A stretch of 64,000 bases of DNA from Arion vulgaris (taxonomy: Eukaryota; Mollusca; Gastropoda; Stylommatophora; Arionidae), in NCBI GenBank assembly GCA_020796225.1, contig CM036753.1:76869865-76933864 (forward strand). Direction: 5' to 3'. The notes under the pieces were generated by a model. It was not told where the DNA came from and searched no databases. It worked only from the letters and a program-made list of their open reading frames with translations. Below are positions 31,181 through 42,228 of the stretch, piece after piece. The position numbers and the translations under genes were made by a program. Each line of letters opens with the position of its first letter. Positions within the stretch are counted from its first letter, which is position 1.

Positions 31181-32195
31181 CCATCAAATGCATTCATTTA
31201 AAAAGTATAAGTCAAATCTAAATCGTCTTACGTAATTATGCGATATGTTACTATTTTGTTTGTTTGTTATGTAAGGAATTAAATCATCTTTAAACCTAGG
31301 CACGACTCTTTCAAAATAAGTATGAACCTTGTTTATGTTATATTAGAGCGCGTAGGCCACATGAAACATGAAAAAAACATGAAAAATAAGAATTAACTCC
31401 TGTCGGAGAATCCAATAAGTATAATTAATCCTATGCTACTAACATTTTAAAACTATCTTTATATCAATGAGATTATTAGATATATTTATCGTTAGAAGCT
31501 CAACCACAAATCGAAATCGGACAGCCTGCATTAAGGAAGAAAATAAAAATATAATGAGAATGTTGACCTTCTATGTTGATTAAGTTATGCTGCAATCTTG
31601 TGCTCCGAAGTTTACGATGATAGAATGATGAAAAGATGGACTGTATTCAACGAGCAGAGACAATTTAGTATTAATTTCCCTGGCTTCCTTTCTTGAAAAA
31701 TCGATTAACACATTTGAATGCAAGTACTATAGAAGAGTACACAGCACACAACGAACAGAAGAAAGAACAAATATGTACATTTTTACAAAAGCTTAAAATT
31801 AAAAACGCTGCTAATTATTTTCAAAAAACAGTAGTGGGTGCTAACGAATGTTACATGGATATAATTTTGATAGGAAATATTAAATTTGTTATTACTGTCC
31901 ATAGTGTGAGCTTCAGATAATGCAAGACAAGCTGGTTTTTGTACCGCCACCAATTCAACAAAAAACAGTGTCCACGTATTATACATACTGCTTGCTTTGG
32001 TTTCCTCAAACTAATAATTGAACATATAACATATTGTTAGAGTATCCGTTAGTAACTATATGCTTTATAAACCCATAGATATAATTTAAACTAAGTCAAT
32101 ACAAAGCAGCGGCAGTTTTTCTTTAAGTATAATAATAATTTGTATCGTACAATTATACTGTACATGCCTGGAAACAATTTCTCTATACCGCTCTA
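31181..32195. other. No gene recognised
   Basis: AT-rich. A 75-codon plus-strand ORF at 31693-31920 has no recognisable feature and an equally long antisense ORF. Confidence 0.45.
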
Positions 32196-32199
32196 GCCT

Positions 32200-32600
32200 T
32201 GGCAACTCGCTCAATCTCTTCTATAGAATTGAATCCGATTTTTCTTGCCTCTCTCAGCAAAGTTCGTTTCAGGGTTTCCTTATGACGTCATCTCTTTCTT
32301 GGACCCTTTGCCTCACACTTCAATACCTGCTTTGATATTCTTTGATCATTTCTTCTCAATGTATGCCTAACATATCTCCATCTTCTCCTTCCTATAATAG
32401 TTGTTACTAGTGGTTGACCAGACGTTTCTCTGATTTTGTCACTTCTCCTGAATTCGTCCCATTTTCTGTTCATTATTTTTCGCAGACATCTATTTTCAAA
32501 TGCTCTCTATATCTTTACCCATTTTTCAACTCTTGCTATAATATGTTAAGATTGATACAACATTTGAAATAAATTATTTAAGAATCCTGTTTTCAATAAG
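32200..32600 (-). mobile_element. LINE C-terminal remnant
   Basis: Minus-strand RTE-like tail: NRKWDEFRRSDKIRET, GRRRWRYVRHTLRRND, LKCEAKGPRKR. Its upstream end (32480-32600) matches 51545-51680 and its far end (32200-32270) matches about 52680-52735, so two copies of the family exist here. Confidence 0.78.
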
Positions 32601-32623
32601 GGTAAACCTGTTAAAATCCACAG

Positions 32624-32766
32624 TTTCCGTCTGTCTGATTGTGGTTACTGCCAGATCTCTGGTGCTAGCTAGCGAGTTGTGTGAACAAGACACTAATTGG
32701 AAGAACAACGTATGCATCTACATCAGAAATTGTGCCACCTACAATAGAAACCTACACGTACTGGTG
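32624..32766 (+). CDS. Gene A exon 1
   Basis: Acceptor CCACAG (weak pyrimidine tract) at 32618-32623; donor GTAAGT at 32767. Encodes the hydrophobic start, ARSLVLASELCEQDTNW and VCIYIRNCATYNRNLHVLV. It aligns with gene B exon 1 at RSL.L....LC(E/D) and VC.(Y/F)I and at the closing LV. Confidence 0.65.
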
Positions 32767-35756
32767 GTAAGTGAGCTGGCTAGTTTGTAAACATATCATA
32801 CAATTAGAATATTGTAATCAAAAGTTGCGTAAATGCCATTTATTCGGATACCAATATGTTTGAAATGATTATTTTCTGATTTTCTTTAATTAAAAAACAT
32901 TTTGTAATGTATTTATGAATGCAAGTTCTTACTCATTTTATATTTAAAACACATGACCTGTAATTAGTAATGGGGGACTTTAATGCCAAGTTTGGTTGTA
33001 GAAGTAGCGAGGGTTATATAAAAACAAGAAATAAACTCAATTGGTGGAGTGACTAGGAATCAGATTGACCGTATGTGCATAAATGCACAATTTAAAACAC
33101 CATTGCTAGATATTCATGCATACAGATTTAGGAAGTCATCATATTTTGTACATATGTATATTAAAAATGAAATGGAAAAATGTGACCTACTAAAAATAAC
33201 AACTACGAATAAACAGTCAAAAGCTACAAAATAAATAAGTGAGAGAGGAATATCAGCACGATCTTGAAAACAGGTTCGAGTAAATTGGTAGTGAAAATGA
33301 ACAGAACATTGAAGACAAATGGATTAAGATTTTTTTTTTCCGATCCAGAAGCACTTGAGCTTTCAGCTCTTCGGTCTGGTGCCATGAACATCGTAACCCT
33401 TCGGTTCAATGCCACAAACACCGTGAATCTGGGGAACCTGTGGCTTTTCTGCCAGCCCGCGGATTTGAACCCGCACACACAGAGGGCTAGTCATCCGCAG
33501 TCCAACGCGCTACGAACACGCTGGGAAAGCGGGCAATGGATTAAGATAACGAACACACGCTTGGAGGCGGCAAGTAGTAGCGCTGGATTAAAGACGATAG
33601 ACAGTAAACCTTGGATAAGTGATGACAGTTGTAAATGTATTCAAGACAGAAGAAGGGTGGAACTTGCGATATTCAATACTAAGAATGCAACACATGAAAT
33701 CAAAGTAGTACATCAATGACATTAGTGTCAAAGTACAGTCAGAATAGTGGTATGAAGATGTGCGGGTGTAAGTTATTCATATCTGATTAACATTTTCTTT
33801 TTTTCTCAGAGAAATAAACAGATTGCAGTCAATGAAGCCGCCTTCAATCTTCGGGAGTCTCAGAATGTGGTAAGTGTTTGACAAGATATTTATTGATTTC
33901 TCTACAACAGATTAGGGCCGTACCGTGCTATGATGCATAGAGGTGATCGCATCAGGCGGCACCGTAAGGGGGGGGACGGCATAACCAGCGAAATCAAAAT
34001 CACAATTGAAGTTTATTTTAAAGAAGAAACATTTAAGGGGCGGCATTTCGAAGACTTGCATCATACTGAGAAAATATACCGCACGGCCCTGATCAACAGA
34101 TCATCAGTAATTACAAACTCAATCTATACGTTTTTCATTCATAGTTTTCTTGTATCCGTTTCATCACTGTCAAACTCATAGTCTTCTTGTATCCGTTTCA
34201 TCACTGCCAAACTGTGTTCACTAGACATATCTCTTATTGACTCCTTCCTCCTTTACACTCAATCAATAGTTATTTTACATTTGTTCAACAGAATAGTAAA
34301 AAAGTGCAGAATTGTACAATAGTATAAACACGGAAAAATAAAAGCAATCATGATATATATATATATATATATAAAATGAACCCTTTTGTGTATGTGTGTG
34401 TGAAAAAGAGAGAGAGAGAAAGAGTAAGAAAGATGGACAACTTGCAACAAACAATGATTCGATATGATGTCATATGTCACAGCTGACATGTCGCCTCAAT
34501 TTCCGACTGCTTTCACCGTTATTACATCTATTAAGAAAAACTGCGAACAAGATAATCTATCACTGCTAAACGTGGAGGTGGAGGCTCTCTTGAATGACAT
34601 CATCAATGATACAGATGTGGTTATTTACACCGATGGTTCAGTCATTCGCCAACAACGCTGTGCGTGGGCTTTTCAGCACGCTCAGGAGGAAAAATAATAA
34701 GAGAGGCCAGTGGGGCCTACGCAACAACCACAAGTAGCTTGACAATGGAGGTTCTGGCGGTTACGGAGGCGGTGAACTGGTTGGCATCTCACAATTACTC
34801 TCGTGTTTTCATACTCAGTGACTCCATGAGCATGATTCGTAAAGTCGAATCAGGTATGGTGAGACGCAACTGGGTGGAGGTACTGGTACAGACAATGATC
34901 AGAGAAATCACCTTTATTTTTATCCCTGGGCACGCAGGAGTTAGGGGTAATAAACGAGCTGATAGATTGGCTGGTTTAGCTACAATATCAGAGGGAGCTG
35001 CAATGGATCGAAGTGGCATTCTTCACGCATTGAGAGAGTCTTTCCAAACAGAGGAGTTTCAGGGCTGTGAATCCCACTCTCTGACCAGATTGAAAGAGAT
35101 GGGTGTCAATATTGGTGCAGCCCGAAAAGAACGACATACTAAATATGCAAAGAGATTGATTAATCAACATCAAACTGGCGTGTTGATTCGCTGGACGCTG
35201 CTGGATTTGCTGAGGCGGAGATTGGAGCACCTATGGACATGTCAGAAGTGCTATGATGATAGTCCTCATATAACTGATAACTGATGTCGCTATCACTGTT
35301 TATCTATATATTTGTCATCTCAGTTCACTAATAGATTTCTTCTATTTTCTGTATTCTCAGATTAGTATTGAAGATCTCTATTTGGAGCTGATCAAGTACA
35401 ATAATATTATACAAGGATTTGATTCCTCAATGAGGGCGTACATGGCTACTCCAGCGTATGCTCAGGAAAGGCTAATACTTGACGTCGCTAATTTTGACAA
35501 TAGTTATCTAACGCGATTAGCAAATATTATAACAAGTCTGGGACAGACAGTCGACTACATGTCAGATCGGATGAGCCTAATCAGTCAACCAGCTAGTTCG
35601 ACTATATCAGTAACAGCACCGATGAAAACCAAGGATCAGATTTATGCAGAAACCTATTTTGTCACTAACAAGATGTCCAGCCTTCTACGGGAATGGCGAC
35701 AAAAATGTATCGACTGTACCTCTGCTAGACGTCGTCGTGCCTTCAATTCAAAGTAA
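32624..35756 (+). CDS. Gene A: three-exon gene for a small, probably secreted helical protein
   Basis: Exons 32624-32766, 33810-33869 and 35361-35756 (stop at the end), each with AG acceptor and GTAAGT donor where applicable. Joined in frame they give about 198 codons, with both introns in phase 0. Exon 1 begins hydrophobic (LLKSTVSVCLIVVTARSLVLA) then SELCEQD, like a signal peptide with a cleavage site; exons 2 and 3 are mostly amphipathic helix. No ATG occurs in frame in exon 1, whose acceptor leaves two leading bases, so an upstream coding exon (phase-1 intron) is expected but not found. The paralogous gene B at 46577-49096 has the same plan. I do not recognise the family. A phase-0 layout with a ~60-nt second exon is reminiscent of short-chain helical cytokine genes, but that is analogy only. 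LINE and SINE debris fill both introns. Confidence 0.68.
32965..33720 (+). pseudogene. LINE endonuclease-domain remnant in intron 1 of gene A
   Basis: Plus-strand pieces of an apurinic-type endonuclease and the linker after it: MGDFNAKFGC at 32970 (the GDFN motif), NQIDRMCINAQFKTPLLDIHAYRF at 33055-33130 and KPWISDDSCKCIQDRRRVELA at about 33610-33670. Frames shift between pieces and SINE-1 copy b interrupts it. This is the only LINE remnant here with endonuclease sequence. Confidence 0.8.
33331..33534 (-). mobile_element. SINE-1 copy b with target-site duplication
   Basis: Same family and orientation as 257-464, inserted in the endonuclease remnant. Target duplication AATGGATTAAGAT at 33318-33330 and 33535-33547. 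The tRNA-like head lies at the right, the poly-A tail (T run) at the left. Confidence 0.9.
33810..33869 (+). CDS. Gene A exon 2 (60 nt)
   Basis: Acceptor CTTTTTTTCTCAG with a good pyrimidine tract, donor GTAAGT. Twenty codons in phase 0 reading RNKQIAVNEAAFNLRESQNV; the paralog has 21 codons ending FNNLLQPENV. Confidence 0.7.
34137..34215. repeat. 37-bp direct repeat, two units
   Basis: TCTTGTATCCGTTTCATCAC plus TGTCAAACTCATAG repeated. Intronic. Confidence 0.9.
34351..34425. repeat. (AT)n and (GA)n microsatellites
   Basis: A 26-bp AT tract followed by TGTG and GA-rich repeats, inside intron 2 of gene A. Confidence 0.9.
34464..35284 (+). pseudogene. LINE-D RNase H domain and tail in intron 2 of gene A
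   Basis: RNase H of a non-LTR retrotransposon with all four catalytic acids visible: VIYTDGSV (Asp), LTMEVLAVTEAV (Glu), ILSDSMSMI (Asp) and GHAGVRGNKRADRLAG (His and Asp). One frameshift near 34675 separates the first motif from the rest, after which 206 codons are open to LKEMGVNIGAARKERH and LEHLWTCQKC. The RT is absent. It ends about 75 bp before gene A exon 3, in gene orientation. Relic copies occupy the matching position in gene B and in the right arm copy. Confidence 0.9.
35361..35756 (+). CDS. Gene A exon 3 (terminal)
   Basis: Acceptor TTCTGTATTCTCAG, then 131 codons in phase 0 and a stop. Starts ISIEDLYLELIKYN, which parallels TSLDDFYLEMTKYS in gene B; later ETYFVTNKMSSLL parallels ETYYITEKLTQLL. 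Ends in a basic CTSARRRRAFNSK. Predominantly helical by composition, with Cys only at the C-terminal CIDC. Confidence 0.75.
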   Translation: MSIEDLYLELIKYNNIIQGFDSSMRAYMATPAYAQERLILDVANFDNSYLTRLANIITSLGQTVDYMSDRMSLISQPASSTISVTAPMKTKDQIYAETYFVTNKMSSLLREWRQKCIDCTSARRRRAFNSK

Positions 35757-36135
35757 TCATAAAAGATGTACAATGGTAAAGACGCCACTGGCGTTAAATA
35801 ATTTGATGTCAATGTTCATAAAAACTAAAAATAGCTAATTAGAACGCGCACAAAGTTAAATGGCAGCTTAAGATCTATTATAGTTACTCACATTGTTGAT
35901 GTAAACAAACGATGAATCATTTTTATCTGAATCTCATGAGACACATTATTTAGTTTGTTAACATATCACTGTTTTTTTAAATGTCAATGTTTCTATTTTC
36001 AAATATGAATCTCTACTAGTGTATAAACACACACACCTATATGTTTATATATCTGTATTTTTTTACATCGAATCTCAACTGTGTTCACCATTTTACATTT
36101 TGTATTTAGTTAATTGAAACATTTTGCATACGTTA
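35757..36135. other. Gene A downstream region
   Basis: AT-rich, presumably 3' UTR and flank. I could not identify a confident AATAAA signal. Confidence 0.4.
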
Positions 36136-36300
36136 TTCTAAAGCTGCTTATAAATGTCAGAAATCTATATATATTTATAATGTATTGTTATTGGCAATAC
36201 AGAAATCTATATATTTATAATGTATTGTTATTGTCAATACAGAAATCTATATATTTATAATGTATTGTTATTGTCAATACAGAAATCTATAGTATATTGA
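36136..36300. repeat. ~45-bp tandem repeat, three to four units
   Basis: Units of CAGAAATCTATATATTTATA plus ATGTATTGTTATTG. Confidence 0.92.
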
Positions 36301-36486
36301 TTTATAATCTATAGTCAACACACACATTTACGAAGTATTATGTCATTCAGTCGAGAACAAAGTAATTGTCAATTAACAGCTCATTATATTGGTAATCTCA
36401 GTTTTTACTAGGTATCATATGTTTAAACAAATGTACCTTACTGAAAAACATTAATGTATGTGCTATGCACACATGTTATGTATATA

Positions 36487-36675
36487 CAGAACATCAGGAA
36501 AGAAGGCGAGAGGAAGACTGCGAAAAAGACGGATAGATGCATAGCAGAATAATTTAACAAAACAGCAATAATATGTATCATCCAATCAGTAAACTAGGGC
36601 AGCCCAAGACAAAAGAGAAACCACGACACTGGCCAACAACTAGGTGTCAGTGTCACGACAAAAGAAGAAGAAGAT
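36487..36675 (+). mobile_element. LINE-C tail, decayed copy
   Basis: Matches 3250-3440: CAGAACATCAGGAAAGAAGG, ACCACGACACTGGCCAACAA, and the GAAGAAGAAGATA tail. Frames are lost. Confidence 0.8.
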
Positions 36676-37140
36676 ATATATAATTTATTTCTTATTCATT
36701 AATATGTATACATATAGATGAAATTATGTTGACAAATGATATATTACATGAGAAACTATTCTAATTATGTAAATATGGTAGCAATGTTTTTATTACTTAC
36801 TTCATGTGATTAAATAAGGTGAGATAACAGTAGATATATAATTTATCTTATTCATTAATACATATAGGTGAAATTATGTTGACAAATGATATATTACATG
36901 AGAAACTATTCTAATTATGTAAATATGGTAGCAATGTTTTTATTACTTACTTCATGTCATTAAATAAGGTGAGATAACAGTAGATATATAATTTATCTTA
37001 TTCATTAATACATATAGGTGAAATTATGTTGACAAATGATATATTACATGAGAAACTATTCTAATTATGTAAATATGGTAGCAATGTTTTTATTACTTAC
37101 TTCATGTCATTAAATAAGGTGAGATAACAGTAGATATATA
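36676..37140. repeat. ~150-bp tandem repeat, three units
   Basis: Units run from AGATATATAATTTAT to TAAATAAGGTGAGATAACAG; units two and three are almost identical. The first unit abuts the LINE-C tail. Confidence 0.93.
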
Positions 37141-37159
37141 ATTTATTTCTAACTCTAGA

Positions 37160-37560
37160 TAATCTGATAACACTCTCTTGAATATCAAAAATGGGATAAG
37201 ACTCCATGAACTCATGAATATGGTAGTGACAGCAAGTAAAGAGAGCCTAAGTCTGAATAACAAGAAGATGGAGTATCATCATGTAAAAAAAACACAAATT
37301 CCATAAAAATGCACCATCAAAGTAAAAGGGTCATTGCTAGGACAAGTCCTTTAATTTATATTCCATAGAACTCTGATAGCATCAGATGGAAGATGTAGAT
37401 ACAACAAAAATAAAGATTATAATAGATCAAGAAACAAACAGCATATCATAAAGCAAAGCTAATAATATACAACAAATGGTTGTCTATTGAAGTCCAAAAA
37501 AGAAAGTTCAGAAGTGTAACATAGAATCCGGACTGAAATATGACAGCAAATATGGTCCAT
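37160..37560 (+). mobile_element. LINE reverse transcriptase fragment (palm to thumb)
   Basis: In one frame HELMNMVVTASKESLSLNNK followed by KMEYHHV, the helix after the YADD motif in RTE-like RTs; then SLLGQ and ASDGRCRYN, the typical LGS.ITSDGRC thumb start. Frame changes at several points. Confidence 0.7.
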
Positions 37561-37909
37561 ACATAAATGAAAACATCAATTTTGTAGAGCTAAAGTTTGA
37601 CTACAGAATGCTGAGAATTCAATGAATTGCAAAAATGATTAATGTTGATGAGCTTGAATGAAGCCAAGAACATAACAAGTAAGCAATAGTAATTTGCCGG
37701 GTTTGAAATGAGAAATAAAGGTTTGGAACACAGGAACAAAAGGCAATTACAGCCGGCAAAATGAGTGGAGATGAGACTGGACGGCAGAGAGAGAGAGAGA
37801 GAGAGAGTGAGAGAACATTCTGGACAGCTTAGTTTCATGGCACCGAAGAGTATCAACATGTACACTGATAGTCAGTACTAATGACAGACGTATGATTAGA
37901 TCAATGATT
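37561..37909. other. No gene recognised
   Basis: Contains a short (GA)n tract at 37788-37811. Otherwise nothing that I can assign. Confidence 0.45.
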
Positions 37910-37917
37910 GCCTAACG

Positions 37918-38319
37918 CATAGGTTCCCAAAGTGGGCGACACCTGCCCCCTCCAGTGGGCGCTGAAGTCTTCTTGGGGAGGGAGTGGGGTGGGCGCAATA
38001 GTGGGTTCAGAAGCATTTTGGTGCGTTCAGGTGGTCTAGGGGTCGGTGGCTCCTTACAGAAAAAATTAATAATATATATCTTTAAATAAATTATTTTCGA
38101 ATTTTCCGACTGAATAACTGTATTCAAGATGAAGCACATACTTGCCAATACTTTATCAATACTTTAACGGCATTAACAGTAATGTATAATTAGTTGCTAT
38201 TTACGTCGAAAATATCAATATTGTTGAACCTGGAAAGTTTATAAGTAGGGAGGGGGTGGAGTTACAAAATGTATGACTTGCAAAGTGGGCGGTGGTGTGA
38301 AAAAGTTTGGGAACCTATG
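37918..38319. mobile_element. hAT-type MITE with 8-bp target-site duplication
   Basis: 402-bp non-coding element with terminal inverted repeats CATAGGTTCCCAAA, flanked by GCCTAACG at 37910-37917 and 38320-38327. An 8-bp duplication and this terminus are characteristic of hAT elements. Subterminal AAAGTGGGCG occurs near both ends. Remnants with the same right end are seen at 43560-43700 and 42735-42842. Confidence 0.92.
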
Positions 38320-38327
38320 GCCTAACG

Positions 38328-38850
38328 TAACCGACATGGCACAAAGGTTAATGATGGTTAATAAATTGTTTCATAAACTTAACTAAAAATAATGAATCTT
38401 AAATGTTGATCTGAACATTGATATTATATTTTATATAAAGGAAATGATATTATAATTAAAATGTGATATAAATAATTAATACTCAAATGTTTACACATAA
38501 CATCAACGAGATAGACATTTCATAGCTCTCGTAAGAATTTCATCTGAATCTAGAGAGCAAGACAATATTATATATCTGTATATAGAGATTGTTATATATC
38601 TTTCTCTCTTCTCTTCACCTTTCAACTCCCAGCGAGCACAGGTCTTCAACAACTTCTTCTAGCCCTTCCTCTCGCTTACCATCACTTCCAATTCTTTCCA
38701 CGGCTTGCCTATCCTTTTAATATCAGTCCCTTGTCTCTCTACTGGTATTTCTATGCCTTCTTGCCTCTATATTGAGGATCTTCCCTGGTTGAGTTAGGTT
38801 TTCTTTTAGTTGGACTTTCCACGTTTGTTGAAGTTTTTTATCACCTATAT
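38328..38850. other. No gene recognised
   Basis: AT-rich, then a CT-rich stretch (38590-38800) that resembles reversed LINE-tail sequence but is too diverged to call. Confidence 0.4.
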
Positions 38851-38854
38851 TTTC

Positions 38855-39060
38855 TACGGGTGGGGTTTCAGCTCCTCACAGACGCCTCGCTTCTTACGGC
38901 ATCCTTGGCAGGTACACAATGTCGTTTTTCCCTCCCTTTTGGACACCGGGGCATACGGACGGGCCCCTACCGTAATCGCCTCATACAATATGCCTTGTAG
39001 TTCGCAGTGTTACTGTTCTTTGCTCCCCTAGCGAACCCCAGCATCATACGGGCAGGATTG
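38855..39060 (-). mobile_element. Diverged SINE-2-like fragment
   Basis: On the minus strand, GTACCTGCCAAGGATGCCGT then AAGAAGCGAGGCG parallels the ACCTGCCACGCATGTCGTAA and GAGGCGG core of SINE-2. The remainder is diverged. Confidence 0.45.
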
Positions 39061-39107
39061 TTATATCTAATTTATATTACTCACAATGTTGTTTCTTGTT
39101 TCAGAAA

Positions 39108-39205
39108 ACTTAATGTTTATTTTTTACTGCATTTGAACATAACTATTTTTTACTGCATTTGAACATGGCTATTTTTTTTACTGCATTTGAAGATGACTAT
39201 TTTTG
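39108..39205. repeat. ~27-bp tandem repeat, about four units
   Basis: TTTTTTACTGCATTTGAACA with short linkers. Confidence 0.9.
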
Positions 39206-39581
39206 ATTGTATATGAACTCAAACTGTCTCTGTGGTCTATTTACGTATACTTTATTTACATATACAAGTATTTACATATTTATTTTGTAATGTTCTTACC
39301 GTATGACAATTTTTGGCTTTTACATGTGCTTTTATAGTAGGAAGATATTCTACAATAAATACTAACATTCCAGTTTCTGTGTGATTTGTTTGTGGGTGTT
39401 ATGTATCGTTTGTATTTGTTTAATTTGCTATTATGTAGATACAAAGTTGGAGGAAAAGTTAGGGAAGATTGGCTTGGAATAAGGAATATAATAATTTGCT
39501 CTGTTGCTAGCAAAGAGCTAGGGACAACACAAACACGATATAACGTTTAAGCTAAGTCTATTACATTGTGTGATATTTTAA

Positions 39582-39729
39582 AGGGAATTTGAAACAAAAG
39601 TTACATCACATCCGCTGTTTGATTCGTATATACTAGATCTCCTTGAGTACAAGAGTTATTATCAAATTGTTGCTGAAATATGCTGGGATATCTGGAGTGA
39701 CGACTTTTCTCCATTCAACGTTACCTAAG
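39582..39729 (+). other. Possible terminal exon, unassigned
   Basis: A 48-codon open stretch with coding-like composition: EFETKVTSHPLFDSYILDLL then EYKSYYQIVAEICWDIWSDD and a stop. It is preceded by a weak AG acceptor (TTTTAAAG). No upstream exon or family was recognised. It could be a real exon, a transposon fragment or chance. Confidence 0.25.
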
Positions 39730-40385
39730 ATGGTGTCCGTGTAAAGCGGTGGATCATCACATACTTTGAGAATTAATGATCTATTTCCAGAAGACACTTG
39801 AGGATCTAAACAGGATCTTTAATCTTATACGACTGGACACATTGTGAATATGCCAAGCTGCAGCAAACTCTGACTCCAATGAAGCTTCTATTGTAAAATA
39901 AGCAATCGTTAGCACTATCAATGTTAGACTACAGCACTGAAAATGTTAAAATATGGCTGCTGTGACAAGTGGACACTAACAGTAGAGCTGGAGTAGAAGA
40001 TCTGTGGCTTGTAAATACAATTATTAAACAGAGTAATGGTTACTTCATACATGGATCGAGTTACAAGCTAGAAATTCTTAAAACTTTTTTGTTGAGAGAT
40101 CTCGATTGTAAGAGGAGCTAATGTCTATAGGAAAAGAATGGAATAAGTTGCAATGCAATTAACATTTGATCATTCTACCTTGTTACAGCTTTCTCCAATA
40201 AGTCATGTTATGGATAGAACAAATAGACAGATAAAAAAAATGATGAATTGAAAGCAAAATAGATTAAGCTGGTCTTTCTGTGTAAATAAGATTTGACAGA
40301 AAATTCGCAACGGACCTACCTGGAACAAGATGACGGAAGAAGACCCCTCCATTTCAGAGCACCACAACAGATAGATAAGCCAGAA
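39730..40385. other. No gene recognised
   Basis: Unstructured AT-rich sequence with no supported feature. Confidence 0.4.
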
Positions 40386-40640
40386 GATGACAAGACTATC
40401 ACTTTCATCAGTCTCCACTACAGACAGAATTTAGAGAAGCTGACAAGAATATCACCTTCATCAGTCTCCACTACAGACAGAATTTAAAGAAGCTGACAAG
40501 AATATCACCTTCATCAGTCTCCACTACAGACAGAATTTAGAGAAGCTGACAAGAATATCACCTTCATCAGTCTCCACTACAGACAGAATTTAAAGAAGCT
40601 GACAAGAATATCACCTTCATCAGTTCCCTCACAGACAGAC
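40386..40640. repeat. ~59-bp tandem repeat, four to five units
   Basis: Units contain GAAGCTGACAAGAATATCAC then CTTCATCAGTCTCCACTACAG; TTTAGAGAAG and TTTAAAGAAG variants alternate, so the array may have grown as a dimer. Confidence 0.93.
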
Positions 40641-41430
40641 CTGACTTAATCACTGTTCATACATCAGACAGAAATCATACATAAAATGACAGGAAGATCG
40701 TTCTCATCGTGTTCCAACAACAGAGAGTTCATGCAAAAGATGGCACTAAAAACGCCCACAATATTAATGGGAAGAGAGACGAAGAGGAACAGAATAGTTG
40801 CGGTTGAAGAGACAAACATACATTAAAAATATCTTATCTTGAACACTTAATGAACTGATATTCAAATCTGAATCAGAAGGACGCATTTCCGGATATGGAG
40901 TACTTATGAATGAATGAGAAAGAAAAAAACCGGAAGGAAATATGTATTTCACCGTGAATGAAAATGCAAAATGCAGGAGAAGAAAAGTATGTCAAAAATA
41001 TTTCAGCCGTAGCTTATTATCTTTCGATTTTTAACTTTCAGTAACTTCAGTGTGAGTTCTGATGGATAAAAATGAAAGAAGCTATAAATGCATTATATTT
41101 GTGACAACGGACAATTGTAATTTTTTTTATTATTTGACATAAAAAATCAATAGTTATAAGCAAAACAAAGAAAAACAAAATATTAAACACAAAATTGAAG
41201 GCGAGATACTGAAACAAGTATCAAGATGTGTGTGTGTTGGAAATATAATAATGGAGGATGGAAGAACTGAAATTATAAGTTTATAGTAAAAGAAATACAT
41301 TTAACAACATAAGAAAGATAGTAATACTCAATAAAGTCAGAAACACAAGTACGCCAATAGTCAGCAAAAGTTACATATACTTCGAAATTGATATATGGAG
41401 ATTAGACGTGAACAATGAACAGACAGATGG
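40641..41430. other. No gene recognised
   Basis: AT-rich with no coding, repeat or RNA signal I can support. Confidence 0.45.
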
Positions 41431-41434
41431 AAAA

Positions 41435-41600
41435 CAGAAGCGAGACTTTCAAGACGTAGAGATACAGAAGCGAGACTTTCAAGACGTAGAGATACAGAAG
41501 CGAGACTTTCAAGACGTAGAGATACAGAAGCGAGACTTTCAAGACGTAGAGATACAGAAGCGAGATTTTCAAGAAGTAGAGATACAGAAGAGTCGCGGGA
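41435..41600. repeat. 30-bp tandem repeat, five to six units
   Basis: Units CAGAAGCGAGACTTTCAAGA plus CGTAGAGATA, nearly identical. All frames stay open through it, producing spurious ORFs on both strands. Confidence 0.95.
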
Positions 41601-41613
41601 GGATACCATGGAA

Positions 41614-41945
41614 GTAAAGAAAAAAACTCAAATGTAGTGCTTTGCAACAATTGGTAGTAAAGAAAAACTAAATGTAGTGCTGCAACAATTGGTAGTAAAG
41701 AAAAACTAAATGTAGTACTGCAACAATTGGTAGTAAAGAAAAACTAAATGTAGTGCTGCAACAATTGGTAGTAAAGAAAAACTAAATGTAGTACTGCAAC
41801 AATTGGTAGTAAAGAAAAACTAAATGTAGTGCTGCAACAATTGGAGTAAGTAAATAGAAAAAACTAAATGTAGTACTGCAACAATTGGTAGTAAAGAAAT
41901 AAAGAGCAACTGATAATGTAGTGCTGCAACAATTGTAGTGTAAAG
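41614..41945. repeat. ~36-bp tandem repeat, about eight units
   Basis: Units of GTAAAGAAAAACTAAATGTA plus GTGCTGCAACAATTG; G/A alternation (GTGCTG or GTACTG) between units suggests dimer-wise growth. The last units are degraded. Confidence 0.95.
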
Positions 41946-41974
41946 TGCAAATTAAAAACTAAACTGCCATTGGG

Positions 41975-42228
41975 GTAAAGCCGGGGCCCTCAAGGGAAGT
42001 AAAGAATAGTACCACTGCGACCTACATTGCATGTCGTAAGAGGCGACTGGTGAATGCCCTAATGATGCTACCCTAGTAAAAAAAAAAGCAGTGCAGAAAT
42101 CGGATGTGCTGGCCTACTTGTAGGCGAATAACTGGCACAACGTACAATCGCTCTTAGGCTCAGATCACATACAAATCACACAGAGTAGTTGACAAGTGGT
42201 CGATATGGAGTGTTCGAAGAAGAAGTAA
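41975..42228 (+). mobile_element. SINE-2 copy
   Basis: Shares GTAAAGAATAG(T/A)ACCACTG and CATGTCGTAAGAGGCGACT with the copy at 20761-21020 and ends in GAAGAAGAAG. Confidence 0.82.

Noticed and set aside
31693..31920. 75-codon ORF
   Set aside because: No features, no splice context, and an antisense ORF of similar length; consistent with chance in AT-rich DNA.
32624..35756. Naming genes A and B as cytokines
   Set aside because: Exon phases and size are only an analogy; no sequence motif of a known cytokine family was recognised.
41361..41650. 82-codon repeat ORFs on both strands
   Set aside because: By-products of a 30-bp tandem repeat that is open in many frames.
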